64,000 nucleotides of DNA from Cymbidium sinense. Lineage: Eukaryota > Streptophyta > Magnoliopsida > Asparagales > Orchidaceae. The stretch is taken from positions 277,376,413 to 277,440,412 of the forward strand of contig CM038215.1 in assembly GCA_021442155.1 (NCBI GenBank), in the 5' to 3' direction. Numbering within the stretch: position 1 is the first letter of the stretch; each line of letters starts with the position of its first letter. This document shows, piece after piece, positions 47,701 to 60,984 of the stretch. A model generated the notes under the pieces. That model searched no databases. It was given only the letters and a program-made list of their open reading frames with translations, and was not told the origin of the DNA. Position numbers and translations under genes: made by a program.

Positions 47701-47937
47701 AACCTCTTATCCCTGGATAACTTGAACCTTTACAGTGGAAGGCTCACATACTCAATCCCTAGTGGATTCCTTCTTCACTCTCTTATGTCTTTAACATAAG
47801 TAGAGTCATATTGCACTAAGATTTGTATTCCTTCTACACCTCAGGTTTAGGAATAGATCATTTTGTTAGTGGTTATGATCATTTGGACGTTGTTGATCAT
47901 CTAATTATTGTGTCACCACACCACACCTATAGCCCTT
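44775..47937 (+). repeat. Gypsy B 3' region with several tandem-repeat families
   Basis: This is noncoding. One family (GTAAGAGAACCCAAGTGGCA) begins near 44844, 44923, 44974 and 45066, with a later copy near 45733. A second (GAAGATGTAAGTCTACTATG) occurs near 45246, 45365, 45577, 46000, 46224, 46900, 47016 and 47375. A third (CTAGTGGA-type) lies near 47610-47770. Tandem repeats in the 3' UTR are described for Ogre/Tat elements. No clear polypurine tract is seen just before the LTR at 47938. Confidence 0.75.
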
Positions 47938-49575
47938 TGTTGACCTCACTTTGGAGTGAGCTCTCAACTTCTTCATCTTATACATAAGACTCTAGGCACT
48001 AAGAGTTCCTTAGTTTTAAGACACTTCTAATGATTAGGTGAACACTAAACCTAACCCTAGAGACTTAGAGAGCTATAAGAAAATGTTATGCCTTAGGGGT
48101 ATTAAGAGGACTTGTTTACTCTATAGCTTGAACCTAATCCTTGCCTCTCCTCCTTCAAATCAATCCAAATCAAATCTTAAATTAATTGCAACTCAATTGA
48201 TATTCTCAAATCACAAATCAATTCTAACTCAATTGATTTATTCAAATCCAAACTCAAATCCAAATTCTAAAATCCAAATCATGAATTAATTCCAAATCAA
48301 ATGATTAAAACCCATGATTGAATTCAAATCCCAAAATCATTCCTAAGCCCTTTGATTTCATCTTATTGACTTAGCCCAAACCAAACTCAAATCACTCCAA
48401 ACTCAAATGATTTTCTTACAACTCATTTATATCTTCATTTATATTCATAAATATAAATGAAGTATAAATTCAAATAGCCAAAACTAAACCCAAAATTAAA
48501 CCAAAATGCAACTTATACTCTTTTCAAGCTAAATCCTTAAACTTAGCCAAATCATTCTTAAATTAATCCAAACCCTTGGATTTTCTCTTCAAATAATCAC
48601 TCCTTCAATCACATGCCCAAATTTAAACATAAACTACAATAACCAAACCAAAATCAAACTAACCCAAGTCAAACCCATGTTCATCGTTGACTTGAAAATG
48701 TCAAATGAACCAAAACCAATTTGACTACAAATCACTTACAATTGGATCTATATTTCCATCATAAGTCTATATGTGAGTTCAACCAAACTTGAACCAAGCC
48801 TTGATCAAGCCAATTAACTCATTTAGGCTCACTTGACCCAAAGTGACCCAAAGGACCTTTTTGAGCCAAATTCTAATCCAACCAAAGCTTCAATTGGCCA
48901 ATTATACCCAACTTAGCCCAATTGACCATGAACCCAACTTGACCTAAAAGGTCAAATCAACTTGAAATCAAAATAAATAAAAATTAATTGAAACCAAAGC
49001 TTGCAATATATCTCAAATGGTCAACCAAGCCTAAACCAACCAATGACCTTAATTAGGTCAAATTGGTCAAGTTGGTCAACTTGACCCATTTGACCCAAAT
49101 GAACCTAAATGAACCAAAACCAAATTGAACCTAACCAATAATACCCATAGGCTCCAAATGATCATTTGAACTTGACCAACCCATAGTTTGACCCAATTTA
49201 ACCAATTGGTCAACCTAACCCAATTTGACCTAAGTGAGTCAAATTGAGCCAAATCAAATCAAATGAACTCCAAATCACTTGAAATTTGGCGCAACCCATT
49301 TTTGAATCATTTCAAATCTGTCCAAATTAAAATCATGGCCAAATGATCACATTGCCCTTAGGGTAGATCCTATGACCAAATTCACTTAGAATTTGGTCAT
49401 GTCTCTTTAAGGTGACTTGACATCTTCTCATTGGTCCACATGGGCACCAAGGGAGGTGGTGAACATAACCCAATGAGCTTGGGTCGACCATGACCCAAGG
49501 AAAGGCCAAACTGACCTCCGCAATGGCAATTGAACACTTGGAACTCAAAATGCACTCACCTAGCACATAGGAATC
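47938..49575 (+). repeat. Gypsy B 3' LTR, 5' portion
   Basis: It starts TGTTGACCTCA, the same start as the copy A LTR, and follows A in reverse complement through the TTGAC-rich part (for example 48773-48850 against 19915-20010 of A). It is cut at about 49575, where copy C sequence begins, so only about 1.6 kb of the expected 7.4 kb remains. Confidence 0.8.
48640..49330. promoter_or_regulatory. TTGAC (W-box-like) cluster in gypsy B LTR
   Basis: Many TTGACC and GGTCAA words appear in the LTR start of copy B, matching the cluster in copy A's LTR (19020-19970). Presence in two diverged copies shows that it is an original part of the element's U3. Confidence 0.6.
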
Positions 49576-52099
49576 CACTTGACCGAGATGATCAACAACG
49601 TTCGAAGGATCGCAAAGACTAACAAAAATGATCTACCCCTAAACGTGAGAGGTAGCAGGAATCAAGATCTTAGTGCAATTCAACTCAACTTATTGGAAGG
49701 GCATAAGAGAGGAAAAAAGGATCCACTGAGGGATCAAGCATGTGAACCTTCCACTAAGGCAGCATGTCCAAGTTATCCATAGAGGATAAGATTTTGAGTT
49801 GGTTTGATATGATTTGGGGAGAAAAGATCCCCTAGGGATTAATATTTATAACATGCAGGGATGAGTGCATGAACCTTCCACAAGGAAGTTCATAAAGGAT
49901 TGGACTTGATTTCATGAGGGTTCTACTAGAGAGGTATGATTTGTGCCTTGTTGGGTAGGAATTTAATTTGATTTAATTGGTGGGACATCCACTAGGGATG
50001 AAAATTTTATTTGATTTGAGGCTCCACTAGGGAGAAGATATGATTTGGTTTTGAGGGCACATCTGCTTGAGATATGAGTTCGGATCCATTGGGGATAAAA
50101 TGGGTTTAATATATGGATTTCTTTGGTTTATTTGGGTATCCACTAGGGATATGAGTGGATGGATTTAATTTGGATTCCATTGGAGGGAGGATGATCCTAT
50201 CGGATGGATCTACGAGAAGGGCTACATCGCCTAGTCCTATCTTAGATTTACAAATCCAAAGGGGTAGTCTACCGGCCGTGGGGTAGAGCTAACCAACTTA
50301 AGGGGTGCCTTTCAGTGTGCAATGGTCAAGTTAGTAAGAAAGATTATAGACTTACAACTTCCTAAATAAGGAACCACTAGGGTGATCGGTTGATAGAATA
50401 ACAAATCAAACCCGACCTAAGGCGACTATTGAGCAAATACTGTTGTCGACTCATATCGACTCAAGAATAGTCAAGATCAATTTTATTTTTTTTAAATGGA
50501 CCCTATCAGTGTATGATGGATCTACTAAGATGGGGATAAAATTAGCCTCTGGCTGTCTTAGATTTACAAATCCAAAGGGATGGTCTACCAGCCATCAGGG
50601 TAGAGTTAACCAACCTAAGGGGTGCCTTTCGATGTGCAATGGTCAGGTTAGGAAAAAGATTGTAGATTTATAACTTCCTAAATAAGGAACCACTAGGGTG
50701 ATCGATTGATAACACAATAAATCAAACCCTACCTAAAATGCCCGTCAGTGTGCAACGGTCATGCTGGAAAGAATGCATAATAGACTTACATCTTTCAAAG
50801 AAAGGACGACCGTCAGGGTGGCCTGTTGGTGGAACAACAAGTCAAACCCGACCTAAAGGAGACTACTGAGAGAGTGCCACATGGGGACTTATTTTAACTC
50901 AAAAGTAATGAGATGATTCATATATGGAGTTTTGTTGACACTGCCCTAAAGATAGGATGTCTGCTTGGGAAAAGGTACTGCTGGGGTTTTTGCTCCTAAT
51001 CCATAAGTGAAGATATATATTTATTTTATTTATATATTTTCCTGGACTCTATTGGTGTGCGAGGGACCAAACTGAGAAGGGCCTTATATAAGCCTAGTTC
51101 TATCTCAAATTTATTGAAACATGGCAGAATATGTATATCCAGAAGATAAATTCTCTAAACATAGGGGTGGCTACTAGAAAAGTGGGATTGTCCAATCCAA
51201 GAGTAACCAGAGTAGTATCTAAATGGGGTTTCTAAGGCTGTAATTCAAACAGAGTGCTCATAAGGAGGTGTCGCTAGGGGCTTCATCTAGGACCCTATAA
51301 AAGAAAACCTATAGTATCTGAGTCAACTCGGAGAATGCTTGTAGACTTACATCTACCACGCAGTGGTGTATACACCAAGTGGGTCACCGTCGATAGAATA
51401 ACTAACCAACCTAATATGCCCATCAGTTTATGATGATCAATCTAAAAAAAAAGGCTTGTAGACTTACATCTTCATAGATGAAAAGGATCATCAGGATAGT
51501 TTATCATTGGCGGGATAGATGCTAACTAGGGCAACTACCAAGTGGGGAGTCTTGTGTAAAGACTAGACCTAGGCTTGAAGTAGTAAGGAGGAAAGAAGCC
51601 ACTAGGGAACTTATCCTAAGCCTCTAATATACTCTACTTAGTTAGTGCATGATGGCTAGTTCAAGAAGAAAGCATGTAGGCTTACATCCTCTTAAAAAAA
51701 GTCAATATGAGGTAGCTTACTAGCCACACAGTAAGGCCTACTAAACTAACAAGGCACTCATAGTTTTGCAATGGTCAAGTTAGGAAGAAAGCTTGTAGAC
51801 TTACATCTGCTAGATAAGTAACCACTGGGTGACACACTAGCAACGTAGAGAATGTTAGCCCAACCTAGAGCAACTAATGAGTGAGTGCCACAGGGGGCTT
51901 TATCCCACATCAAAATAGCCCGAGACAAAAGATAAATGTTTATTTTATGTGATTGTGTGTAGTTTGTGTTGGTGTTGTGTTGCCAAAGGATAGGACACCA
52001 CTTGGGTTCCTTACACCTAATCTAAACACATGTTGGTGTATTTTCAAGCAAGATATTTCTAACCAATATGAAGAGATGGAATTTGAGATGAAAGAAATT
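49576..52099 (-). repeat. Gypsy C 3' region with tandem repeats
   Basis: The part at about 49579-49700 matches the end of copy B's 3' region (47810-47900) in reverse complement. A short repeat family around TCCACTAGGGA fills 49690-50190 with about eight units; B has only a few. The GTAGACTTACATCTTC family (complement of B's second family) occurs near 50345, 50660, 50775, 51335, 51452, 51675 and 51795. The CCACTTGGGTTC family appears near 51988. No gene is seen. Confidence 0.75.
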
Positions 52100-53250
52100 T
52101 TATTGATAATTATATTCAAAAAAGATTTTTGGATAGTATTTCTTCAGGTAGAGCCCATTGATTGGAAGCATAGGGCACTCTCCTTACAATTTATAAGCTG
52201 ATAAGATCCTTTTTGGTAGGTCTTCTCTATGGCGAAAGGGCCTTCCCAAGTGGGTTCAAACTTTCCTCCCATCTTTTGAGGGGGAACAATTGGTCTCTCG
52301 AGAACTAAAATAAGCTCTCCTACTTGAAAAACTGTAGGACAGACCAACTTGTTATGAGCTTGAATCATTTTGGCTTTATACAACTAGAGGTTCTAGCATG
52401 CGCGGAGGCGTCTCTGCTCCAAACCTTCGAGCTCTTCTAATCGCAACTTGGTGTTCTACTCCATTATGATTTTACTACCCACATCTATCATTAATGATGG
52501 GAGTTAAACTTCTAATGGTAGAATGGCTTCAGACCCATACACAGAGGAGAATGGGGTAGATTGAGTTCGAGTATGTAGTGCGATAAGCCCACAATGCTTC
52601 AACTAACTGCTCATGACACTATTGCTTGTTATCATTGAGTTTCTTCTTTAATATCTGGATGAGAGTTTTGTTAAAGGCTTATGCTAAGCCATTTGCCCTC
52701 AGGTAATAGATGGTAGAATATCTCTAAACTATGCTATGTCTTCAAGCAAAGCTGTTGATTTTAATGCTCTTGACTGTAGTATCATTATCGAATATAATTC
52801 GTCGAGGCACCCCGATCCTATATATGACATGGATCATGAAAAATTGGAGCACATGCTGAGTTGTGACCTCTCTGAGTGGGATTGCCTCCACCTACTTGGA
52901 AAAGTAGTCGGCGGAAGCTAGAATGAATTAATGACCCTTAAAAGAAGAAGGATCGATCGAACCCACAATGTTGGTACCCCAACCCTCAAATGGCCATGAG
53001 GCTAATGTAGGATGTGGAATGTTGGGTGGTTGGTGTAGGACCACACCATACATTTGACATTGGTGGCATCTCGTAGCTACATCCATGTAGTCTGTGAATA
53101 TCAAAGTTCAGTAGTATCCTAATCTTTTTATCTTGGCTTTCATCTATAGATTGGATTGATGTGGTCTACATAAACTTGAGTATACCTCAGTCATGATCTT
53201 ATGGGCTTCGTGTTTGTCCAAACAACGTAACCACATATGATCGAATGATT
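52100..53250 (-). pseudogene. Gypsy C integrase
   Basis: The C-terminal domain at 52144-52383 is open: AKMIQAHNKLVCPTVFQVGE and KFEPTWEGPFAIEKTYQKGS are typical of plant gypsy integrase ends. The core at about 52450-53000 is broken: ANGLA where B has ANGLVE (the catalytic glutamate is lost here), and the first catalytic aspartate site reads TNIVGSIDP where B reads TDIVGLIDP. The zinc-binding start (CLDKHEAHKIMTEVY, CHQC) is at about 53060-53210. It stops at TAA 52102-52100. Confidence 0.82.
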
Positions 53251-54160
53251 GTCAGTACAAAGTGTCATCCAAGATAGTGTATGAGAGGGCTCTCTGGTTC
53301 ACCTGATGAGCTAATGACTTCTCTTGAGGTAGTTTTCCTATATTTAGATAATCCATGAATGGTTTCCTCCAATCCAACTCCTCTCCCTTCTTGGCAACAA
53401 TAACCTCCCCTTCAAGAGAGAGTCTCTTGATGAGTTCAACGTCAACAAGGGATAAAACTTGTCTATTTTGGACCCTTATTAGTATGGACTCATCTTCCGA
53501 ATATGACAACTCTTTGGCAAGCTCGATAAATACATCTACAACATTGTTCTCTCCTCGAGGAATCTTGTAAATGGTAACATCTGGGATTTTGGCCAACAAC
53601 ACCATGGTATACATGTGGTAATGATGGAGCTTAGGATTTAGGACTTTGTAAGACCCAATAGTAAATTTGGTTGATAACTAATTAAGAATCCCCAAAGATG
53701 TTGATGCTCTAGACACATAGTGTAATGGCTAACTCCATACCAGTAATTAGAGCTTCATATTTGATTTTATTATTGGTGCATAAATTGGATAGATGATATG
53801 AGAATCTCATCACATCGTGGTCTAGAGTTAGAAGAACTATTCCTGCCCTTGCCTCTCCTGGAAGAGTGGATTGTGGTTCTTCTTCTTTTTTGAAAGGAAG
53901 CCGTACCAAAATACATCTCACACCGGGTGAATGCTAGTGTCCCTAAGTTCATGATTTGTTCATCGAGGAGGTCATCACTAAGCGGAATCGAGGAAGTGGG
54001 TGTGATGCTAAGAAATATGCTAGTGCTTGTCCTTTCACTACATAGAGGGGTACAAAAGTGATGTCAAACTATGATAAAATCATGGACCAATGTGTCATCC
54101 GTCTAGATAGCATCAGCTGTGTTATGAGATATTTTAGTGGATTTATCTTAGAGATCATAT
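53251..54160 (-). pseudogene. Gypsy C second RNase H domain
   Basis: At 53709-53921 the frame reads GIVLLTLDHDVMRFSYHLSN and NKIKYEALITGMELAI, the RNase H part with the conserved Y-E-A-L segment. At 53252-53614 an open 120-residue piece (KIPRGENNVVDVFIELAKEL) carries the domain end and the spacer before integrase. Tat-lineage elements are known for an extra RNase H, and this is the clearest copy in the window. At least one frame break lies between the two pieces. Confidence 0.78.
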
Positions 54161-55594
54161 TCACCTTGGGAAAGAATATAATGTCATAGCTTTTGAGATG
54201 CAAATATTAATGTTGGGTAGTGCTTTTCAATAGGTGGGCAGTTTGCCTCAATAAGGATTAGATGATAATTGAGATAGTAGAGTGCATTCTCTTTCCCTTC
54301 GTCATTGGTTTGGGCCAACAAAGTGCTGAGATAGTGGTCTAATATGATAGTATATAGTATGAGCAGCTTGCCCGGGATAGGGGCTGCTAGAACTGGTGGC
54401 GTCATCAAGTTATGCTTGAAGTCTTTGAAAGCATGTTAGCACTTATCATCCCACTTGAACTTAGCATCCTTTTTGACAAGTACTGAGAATGGCTGACATC
54501 TTCTTGATAGATTGGAATGAAGCATCTTCGATATGCCAACCACCCTTGGAATGATCTGAGTTGAGTCAGACTTTTAGGGGGTGGCATTTCTAATATTGTC
54601 TTATTATTCTTCAGATAGATTTCTATTTCATGCTGCAACAACAAACCCTGAATTACTCAATGCACACTTCAGGGGATTCATTTTAAGGTTAGATTGCCTT
54701 AACCATTCAAAAACTATTGTCAAGTCAAAGAGATGGTCTTCCTTTTCTTTACTTTTGATTACAAGATCATCAACATAATATTCTACCTGATGATGAATAA
54801 GTTCATTGAAGATCTGAGTCATGGCCCGCTGGTTTGTAGCATCGATATTTTTAAGGCTGAAGGGCATGACCTTATAATAATAGATTTCGATCGGGGTTCA
54901 AAAAGTAGTATTTTTCTCATCTTTGGGGCCATCTTAATTTGGTTATAGCCAGATAACCATCCATAGAATAGAATATTGCATGAGATGAGGCAATGTCCAC
55001 CATCAGCTCTAGTATTGGTATTGGAAATTCATATTTAAGACATGCCTTATTCAAATCCCTAAAATTGACACATATGTGAATTTGGCCATTCTTTTTCTTA
55101 ACTGAAATGACACTGACTAACTAGGTAGGATATTTCTCTTTCCTAAGAAAAACAGCATCGATAAGTTTCTTTATTTTAGAAATGATCTATTATTCAATGT
55201 CTAATCACATGCATCTAGGAGATTGCCTAATAAAGTTAGCATTAGGATCTATTGCTAGTTTGTGCACTGCTACATCAGGAGATAAATTGGGCATTTATTC
55301 ATAACTACATACAAAGCAGTCTTTAAGCTCATTCAATAGCTTAACTAAGTCATTGGTTTCTTCTTCATTCAATAAGGAATTAATGTATGTTGAGCGTGGA
55401 TCTTCTTTTGTTCCTAAGTTGATTTCTTTAAGTTCATCGATGGTTGATCTAATTTGTTCTTCAAATTTTGGCAGTGCATCTTTGACTTCAAACTCATTTG
55501 GATCATCTAAAGTTTCTAAACACACCTCCTCATATGAGTTAGCATGATTTGAAAAGAACCTATCGACTCCAAATGATTGGTGATGACTAGGCAA
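54161..55594 (-). pseudogene. Gypsy C reverse transcriptase and first RNase H
   Basis: The pre-RT segment at 55295-55594 (KEINLGTKEDPRSTYINSLL) is followed by damaged palm motifs. The active-site segment is open at 54628-54867: MTQIFNELIHHQVEYYVDDL, with YVDD intact at 54777-54766. The thumb (PPPKSLTQLRSFQGWLAYRR, 54405-54644) and the connection/RNase H start (KLLILYTIILDHYLSTLLAQ, 54184-54408) follow in other frames. The catalytic site is intact but the polyprotein is not continuous. Confidence 0.85.
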
Positions 55595-56420
55595 TGGTTG
55601 TCATCGAATTAGACCTAGTGTCAAATCCTAGCCCCGGTCTTTATTATGGATGTCTTCTTCGATTGTCCCATAACCTTTCAAAGTAATCCAACCTATGTTT
55701 AGATAAAGTATGTGTTATTAAACCCTTCTTTTCCAAATTAAGAACACAAGGAGAATACTAATCAAAAGGCAATTGTATTATATCTTTATATGAATCATCA
55801 TCAAGTTCTACATCAGCTTCCTGACTTGAGGATGATGCTCCCAATAAAAACATCTTTGGCTTGACTTCTATGGATGACTTGGGGGCCTCCTTAACTACCA
55901 AACCCTCAGCTTTCTAAGAGGAAAGTGGGGTTAGAGCTAAAGTTCTCAACTATTGCCTTACTATTCTACATAATACTGACTCGAATACATTCATGCTTTG
56001 CTTGGAGGCCTGGTCTTCATCGCTGTCGAGCTCGAGTGTCACTTCCAATGGGACTCATTAAGAGAGGTTGATTAGCGTGCTAACCACATGAGACTCATTA
56101 TCCAAACTAGATTTTAAGTCTATGTGGATAGCGGGGGTACTCCTATGAGCTGGAACATAACTTCTACTCGCTAGCCACCAGCAAGGACATCTTAACCATT
56201 TAGAACTGCCTCCGGATCTACCTCTTCCTCTACTTGGTGGGGGTCAAGCCACCCTACCCTATGTTTATATGGAGGAATGAATTATGGGTGGAATCTAACT
56301 TCAAGCTCTACTTCTTCCTGTGTTTCACTTGTATTTTCACTTTCTTTTCTTTTCTTTTATTTTTTTTTAGAGAATAGACTTTCTAATTTTGAGAAAGATA
56401 GTAGATCACGTTCTCATATC
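55595..56420 (-). pseudogene. Gypsy C protease-RT linker
   Basis: It corresponds to the linkers in A and B, with the Pro/Arg/Gly-coding patch in the 56190-56260 area and an A-rich (sense) tract at 56335-56375. It is strongly disrupted. No enzyme domain is recognised. Confidence 0.5.
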
Positions 56421-57540
56421 TCAACCTCTCTAATTGAAAATGGCTTCAAGTCTCCTTTGACACGGTATTTGATTCCACCTCTTTGGAATTTGGTGCACTA
56501 ATGTAGAGAGGATAAAACCATCTTATTCTCATGTATCCAAGGCCTGCCGAGCAAAGTAGTGAAAGATGTATCTGAATCAATTATGTAGAACTTAGCTTCT
56601 TTCTTTTAGTCATCTATCTCTAATGGAAATACTATGGAGCCTAAAGCCCTCTCACCTTGCTCATTGAACCCTCTCAACATCATCCGAACTCCTCAAAGTT
56701 TAGAGATGTCAATCCTCAGGTAGGCAAGAGTCTTTAGACTCATAATGTTCACTGATGCACCTAGATCAACTAACACTCTGGAGAGTCTAAATCTACCCAT
56801 ATCCATTATGATGTAGAGGGGACGGTTGTGATTGATTATCCCTAAAAGAAGGTCTTCATCGGTGAATGTAACTCCATGGGCTTCTCTTGAATAATATGCT
56901 TCCTCTAATAGTGGTTAGGCGAAGCATATTTCTAGATCAAGAAGAGCCTTGATTAATGACTCTCTCATCTCTTTGGATAGGACAAGAGCATCATATATGC
57001 TTAGCTTAGCTAACAACTTTCTTAGGTGAGCGAGGACATTGTAGTCAACTTTATGCTGGTCCTCCACAAGCATATTCGTAGGTGGAGCATCTTATGGAGG
57101 GGCTATATGTTCAATTGAACCAATGACTCACTTACCCTTATCCTGAGGTGCTACCCTAGAAGGTAGAACTTTACCACTATGGAGGTTGACTTCAGTGACT
57201 TTATGAGATGGTTTAGTTAAAAGTTTTACATGCTCATTAGGGCCACCTACAGCTTCTCCTACGGGACCATCGGAGTTGGATGACTCAAAATCAATCTCAA
57301 TGGGCAAACCCGAGCGATTCAGAAATGGGTAATCCATTTCTAAATCAGAAGAGGAATGATCAGAACTAAAGTTATTATTAATTAGATAGGGAGAGCTTTC
57401 TATAGGAATAAATTCAAGCAGATCATCAGAAGTGACACAAATATAAGTGGAATCAGCTTTCTTCATTAATTTCTTATATTTGGATGGAGGTACAAAGTAT
57501 AAATCAAGTAAAGTAAGCAGAGTAAAAGATTTGACACCCC
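56421..57540 (-). pseudogene. Gypsy C aspartic protease region
   Basis: At 57128-57466 an open 112-residue piece ends EVNLHSGKVLPSRVAPQD, the phrase before plant gypsy proteases. The active site at about 56771-56740 reads VDLGASVNIMSL in the - frame, keeping the catalytic aspartate. The C-terminal protease part is near 56480-56640 and is frameshifted. Confidence 0.78.
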
Positions 57541-60500
57541 CTTTGACGATATAATATGGCTGTTAGAAGAAGAGTTGACTGGAGGAATTGTAGCTGCAAC
57601 TTTGGAAAGAGTGCTAGAACTAATCGGTGGTTGCAATACTACACTATCCCGGGCAAGTGGAGGTTATCAATACTACTGTTGGGCTCCTACCTCACTCAAG
57701 TTGTCCTTAGTAACTTACAAACCATCCTTGGAGGTTTGAGCTACCTCATGCACCGCAAGGGTAGTTTCCTGATCTTATAAATGATCTTCTTGGAGGTTCG
57801 GGATAGGGAGATATTCCAACCTTCCTTTATATTAAGAGGATCACATGTATACCCAAGGATTACTCTAATAGAAATAGAAGGTTGTCCTAATAGGTATTCC
57901 TTGGGGATGATGATGCCAATTGTAATTCAGCTGCCATTAAAGGTAATTCAATCTTCTATGACATGGCCTCACATGTGGTGGTAGGGGTAATAGTTTGGAT
58001 CATGGCTCTTGCCACTTCTTTTGGCCTCTTAGGATCTAGTAACTAGAAATCAGGCTTCTTTAAGAGATTCTTAAAATCTTCCTAACTACCTCCCTCTTGA
58101 ATGAATAAGGTTTATTCAATTATCGACAAGAATAGGTAAGTAATAGCTACGGGTGGTGGGTAGGAATACTACGAGGATGCTAATGAGGAGGTGGCCATTG
58201 GTAACTGAGGTGATATGATGATCGAGGTGGTGATAGAGGAGGTGACAAAAAAGCCTGTTGAGCTTGAGGTCTATCTGACTGAACCCTAGCTAGCAACTTC
58301 CCCTTATTATCTATTGTGACTGCCCCTGACTTCTTCTCAGATGCCTAATGAGATTTGGGCTTAGTTGATTGGTCCTAGAAAGGTAGCTATTTGGCTTCCT
58401 CTTGTAGACTAGCCACCTTTGTTGATTAGTTTCTCAAAGGTTCTGAATGGAAAACCCTTGAGCATGAAAGTGATCGGGCCATGGATGTTCTTCAGGAAAA
58501 TCTCTATGGCGTGTTGTCCAGACAATTGTGGTTCATATTTCATACTCAGGTTTTGCCACCTAAGAATGTAATCAACAAGGGACTCATTGGAATTTTGCTT
58601 TGCTAAAATGTGGTCTCTTACAATAACCCTTTATTGGCCAACAAACCTTCTAATGAAGAGGTGGTCCAACTAAGTAAAAGTCCTTACCGAACCATTTGGT
58701 AGTTTGGCATACCACCAAAATGGAACACCCAAACTGCTAATAAACAATCAAAAGAAGGGTGTCACTACCTCATAAACAAGCGGCCTTGAAATGTGTAATA
58801 TGTTGGTGAGGTTTCCCACGCCATCAAATATTTTGAAAGAATAAGGCAGAAACCCTTAGGATATTAGACCCCATCAAATTCCTCAGGGTAGTGTCTACCC
58901 TTTGGAACAAATGAGCCACCTCGGGCTTATGCCAGTGCTTTCCTCACCTATTGTTCCACCATGTGCTATACTTCTCATGCATGGAGGTACTATCCACCAC
59001 CTTCCTATGCAAGCTACCATTATCCTGATCTACTAGAGAAGTGCTCTTGGGTTGATCTAGGATGTGTGCTAACTCAGGATGATCTACCTCTATCAGTATA
59101 TGCTGCACAGCTGAGGCCTAGTTTTGGAGTGCATGGACGGCTCCTAACAAGTCTTCCATCCTCTTCTCCATCTGGTTGATCTGATCATCTTTCTGTCTAA
59201 TCTACTGAAGGAGGTGCTGGGTTGATTGGATGGCATCATCTTCCTTAACCACAATAGCTTCACTACCGGTCTCTATTGAGGGAGCTCCTATTATCACATG
59301 TGGACTGTGGACTTGAGTCCTCCAAAAAATCATCCTCATTGAGGATGAAATTGACCCTTCCCTCCTCATAATCAAACTGATCACCTTCTAGGATTTCCCT
59401 CTTTTTTGCAAAATATTGTGCTAGAATATCATCCAAGGAATGATCTAACTGTGTTGGTACCAACACTCATTATTGATCAATAGTAAGGCTATGTTCACTG
59501 AAAAAAATGCATCTGACACTTCTTTCCACTAGAGTGCTATCTCCGGGAAGACTATGCTCTCTAGAAGATACATGCTCATGAATGACTACCGATGGAGTGT
59601 CGCTCTATGGAGATCTACCGCCATAGGAATTATGGAACTATCGCCCTCCCCTTTTGCTACTACTACAACTGCCAACTATGGTGGGGGTGGTGGAATGACT
59701 ATGTCACTCTTGGGTCACCATCTTCACCTTGAAGTCGAAATGAGAAGGAGAGCTTGACCTCACCTCAATTAGTGGAGTAGATGGATCACCAATAGGGCTT
59801 TCTTCTCCCCGATGTCGACTTATGCCTTGGCCATATAGGAGATGCCGGAACATGTACCGGAGAAGGTAGACAATGAGTGGTGTTATGTGGTGAATACATC
59901 ACCGTCGCTTCAACAAGAGCTCCTATGATTGACTATGCATGTGAGTACTATACTATCGGTATGGTCAATCGTAGCTTGCACTGGGAAATCTATAAGAATG
60001 AAGCCTATCGAGCATACCTCCTCCTCTCTCCTATCTGCATGTACTGCCACTCAGGCCTCTGTGTATCTTGCTCTATATATCTGATCCCTGATGCTCCTAG
60101 AGATCAAAGACCATAGGTCATAAAATGCACCGAACTTTGAGCATCCTTGGACTCTTTCTATAACTCCACCATAATTTGGCATAGGGCCTCTTACTCTCCC
60201 TAGTCCTCATAATAAGTTCTTTGTTGGAGGAGATATTAGAATCTTCCTATAGTCCTCCTCTCCATCCAGCCCCGAGAGGGAATATAATCTATTGACACTG
60301 GGGAGACCTCTGGGTGAACCCACTTTTGGAACATGAGATACTACCTCTACCTCTACAGCTGCTTGCTCATGATGCCGCTTAACCTTTTGGCTCTTATTGT
60401 GGCACTGAGTGCGGGTGAGTTGAGCAGGGGTGAGACCTGGAACCTACCTCGAAGGTAGGGAAGACTATCTCAGAGACCAAGATAGCCTTCCCCTTTGAGG

Positions 60501-60866
60501 GGACCAATGAGGAGGTGTCAGCCCTAGTCGAGGCAACAGGATGAACAATTGATGGACCAGACAGGGGAACCACTAACACTGCTCATGTTACCACTAGAAC
60601 TGAAACTAATTGTGCTAAAGCTATTGCTCTCACTATGGGGACCTCTACTGCCTTCCTCTTTAGTGGAGGGAACTCAGAGTTAGAAGGCATGTCCCGCCAC
60701 CTCCTCCTTACTGACTAACATGAGGATAGTTCCCTCATAAGTAACTTAGACAGCCTCGAATCTATAACCAAATTGAATCAAACATGTAGTGGTCGAGGTG
60801 AGCTTGTCTTGATGTAGGGCCAAGTCAAGACTGAGAAATGGAGAACATAAACTTGCTAGGAGCCAT
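57541..60866 (-). pseudogene. Gypsy C gag
   Basis: The start at ATG 60866 (-) is conserved with A and B. SNSEFPPLKRKAVEVP at about 60690-60635 is shared with A. SLDDILAQYFAKKREILEGD lies at 59263-59466, next to a predicted coiled-coil stretch near 59170-59230. The gag core is at about 58380-58860, including NESLVDYILRWQNL. At one position C keeps a glutamine codon where A and B have a TAA, showing what was lost there. A knuckle-like HHM-x-GHVIED remnant is near 57960. Confidence 0.7.
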
Positions 60867-60984
60867 GTGTAATGAACCGAGCTAAAGAAAGTGATTTGAA
60901 ACTTTGCATTTATTCAAAATATAATTGAATCAATCCCTTGCTTTGGTATTCACCTTCTAAATAATTTATAGACTTCATTTAGAA

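Larger units (their letters stand above)
33218..49575 (+). mobile_element. Ty3/gypsy element copy B, Tat/Ogre-like, sense orientation
   Basis: Order on the + strand: partial 5' LTR (33218-34289), primer site, hairpin leader, gag, protease, reverse transcriptase, RNase H, integrase (coding region about 36081-44774), tandem-repeat 3' region (44775-47937) and the first 1.6 kb of the 3' LTR (47938-49575). Both LTRs are cut at their outer sides, so no target-site duplication can be read. It sits against the 3' end of gene-fragment copy 4 on the left and gypsy C on the right. Confidence 0.87.

Noticed and set aside
47880..47937. Polypurine tract before the gypsy B 3' LTR
   Set aside because: The bases before TGTTGACC are C/A-rich and not purine-rich, so I could not support a functional tract. 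Either it has decayed or the LTR start is slightly different.
49579..49782. Possible small gene at the B/C junction
   Set aside because: The same bases align in reverse complement with noncoding sequence at the end of copy B's 3' region, so it is chance coding in element DNA.
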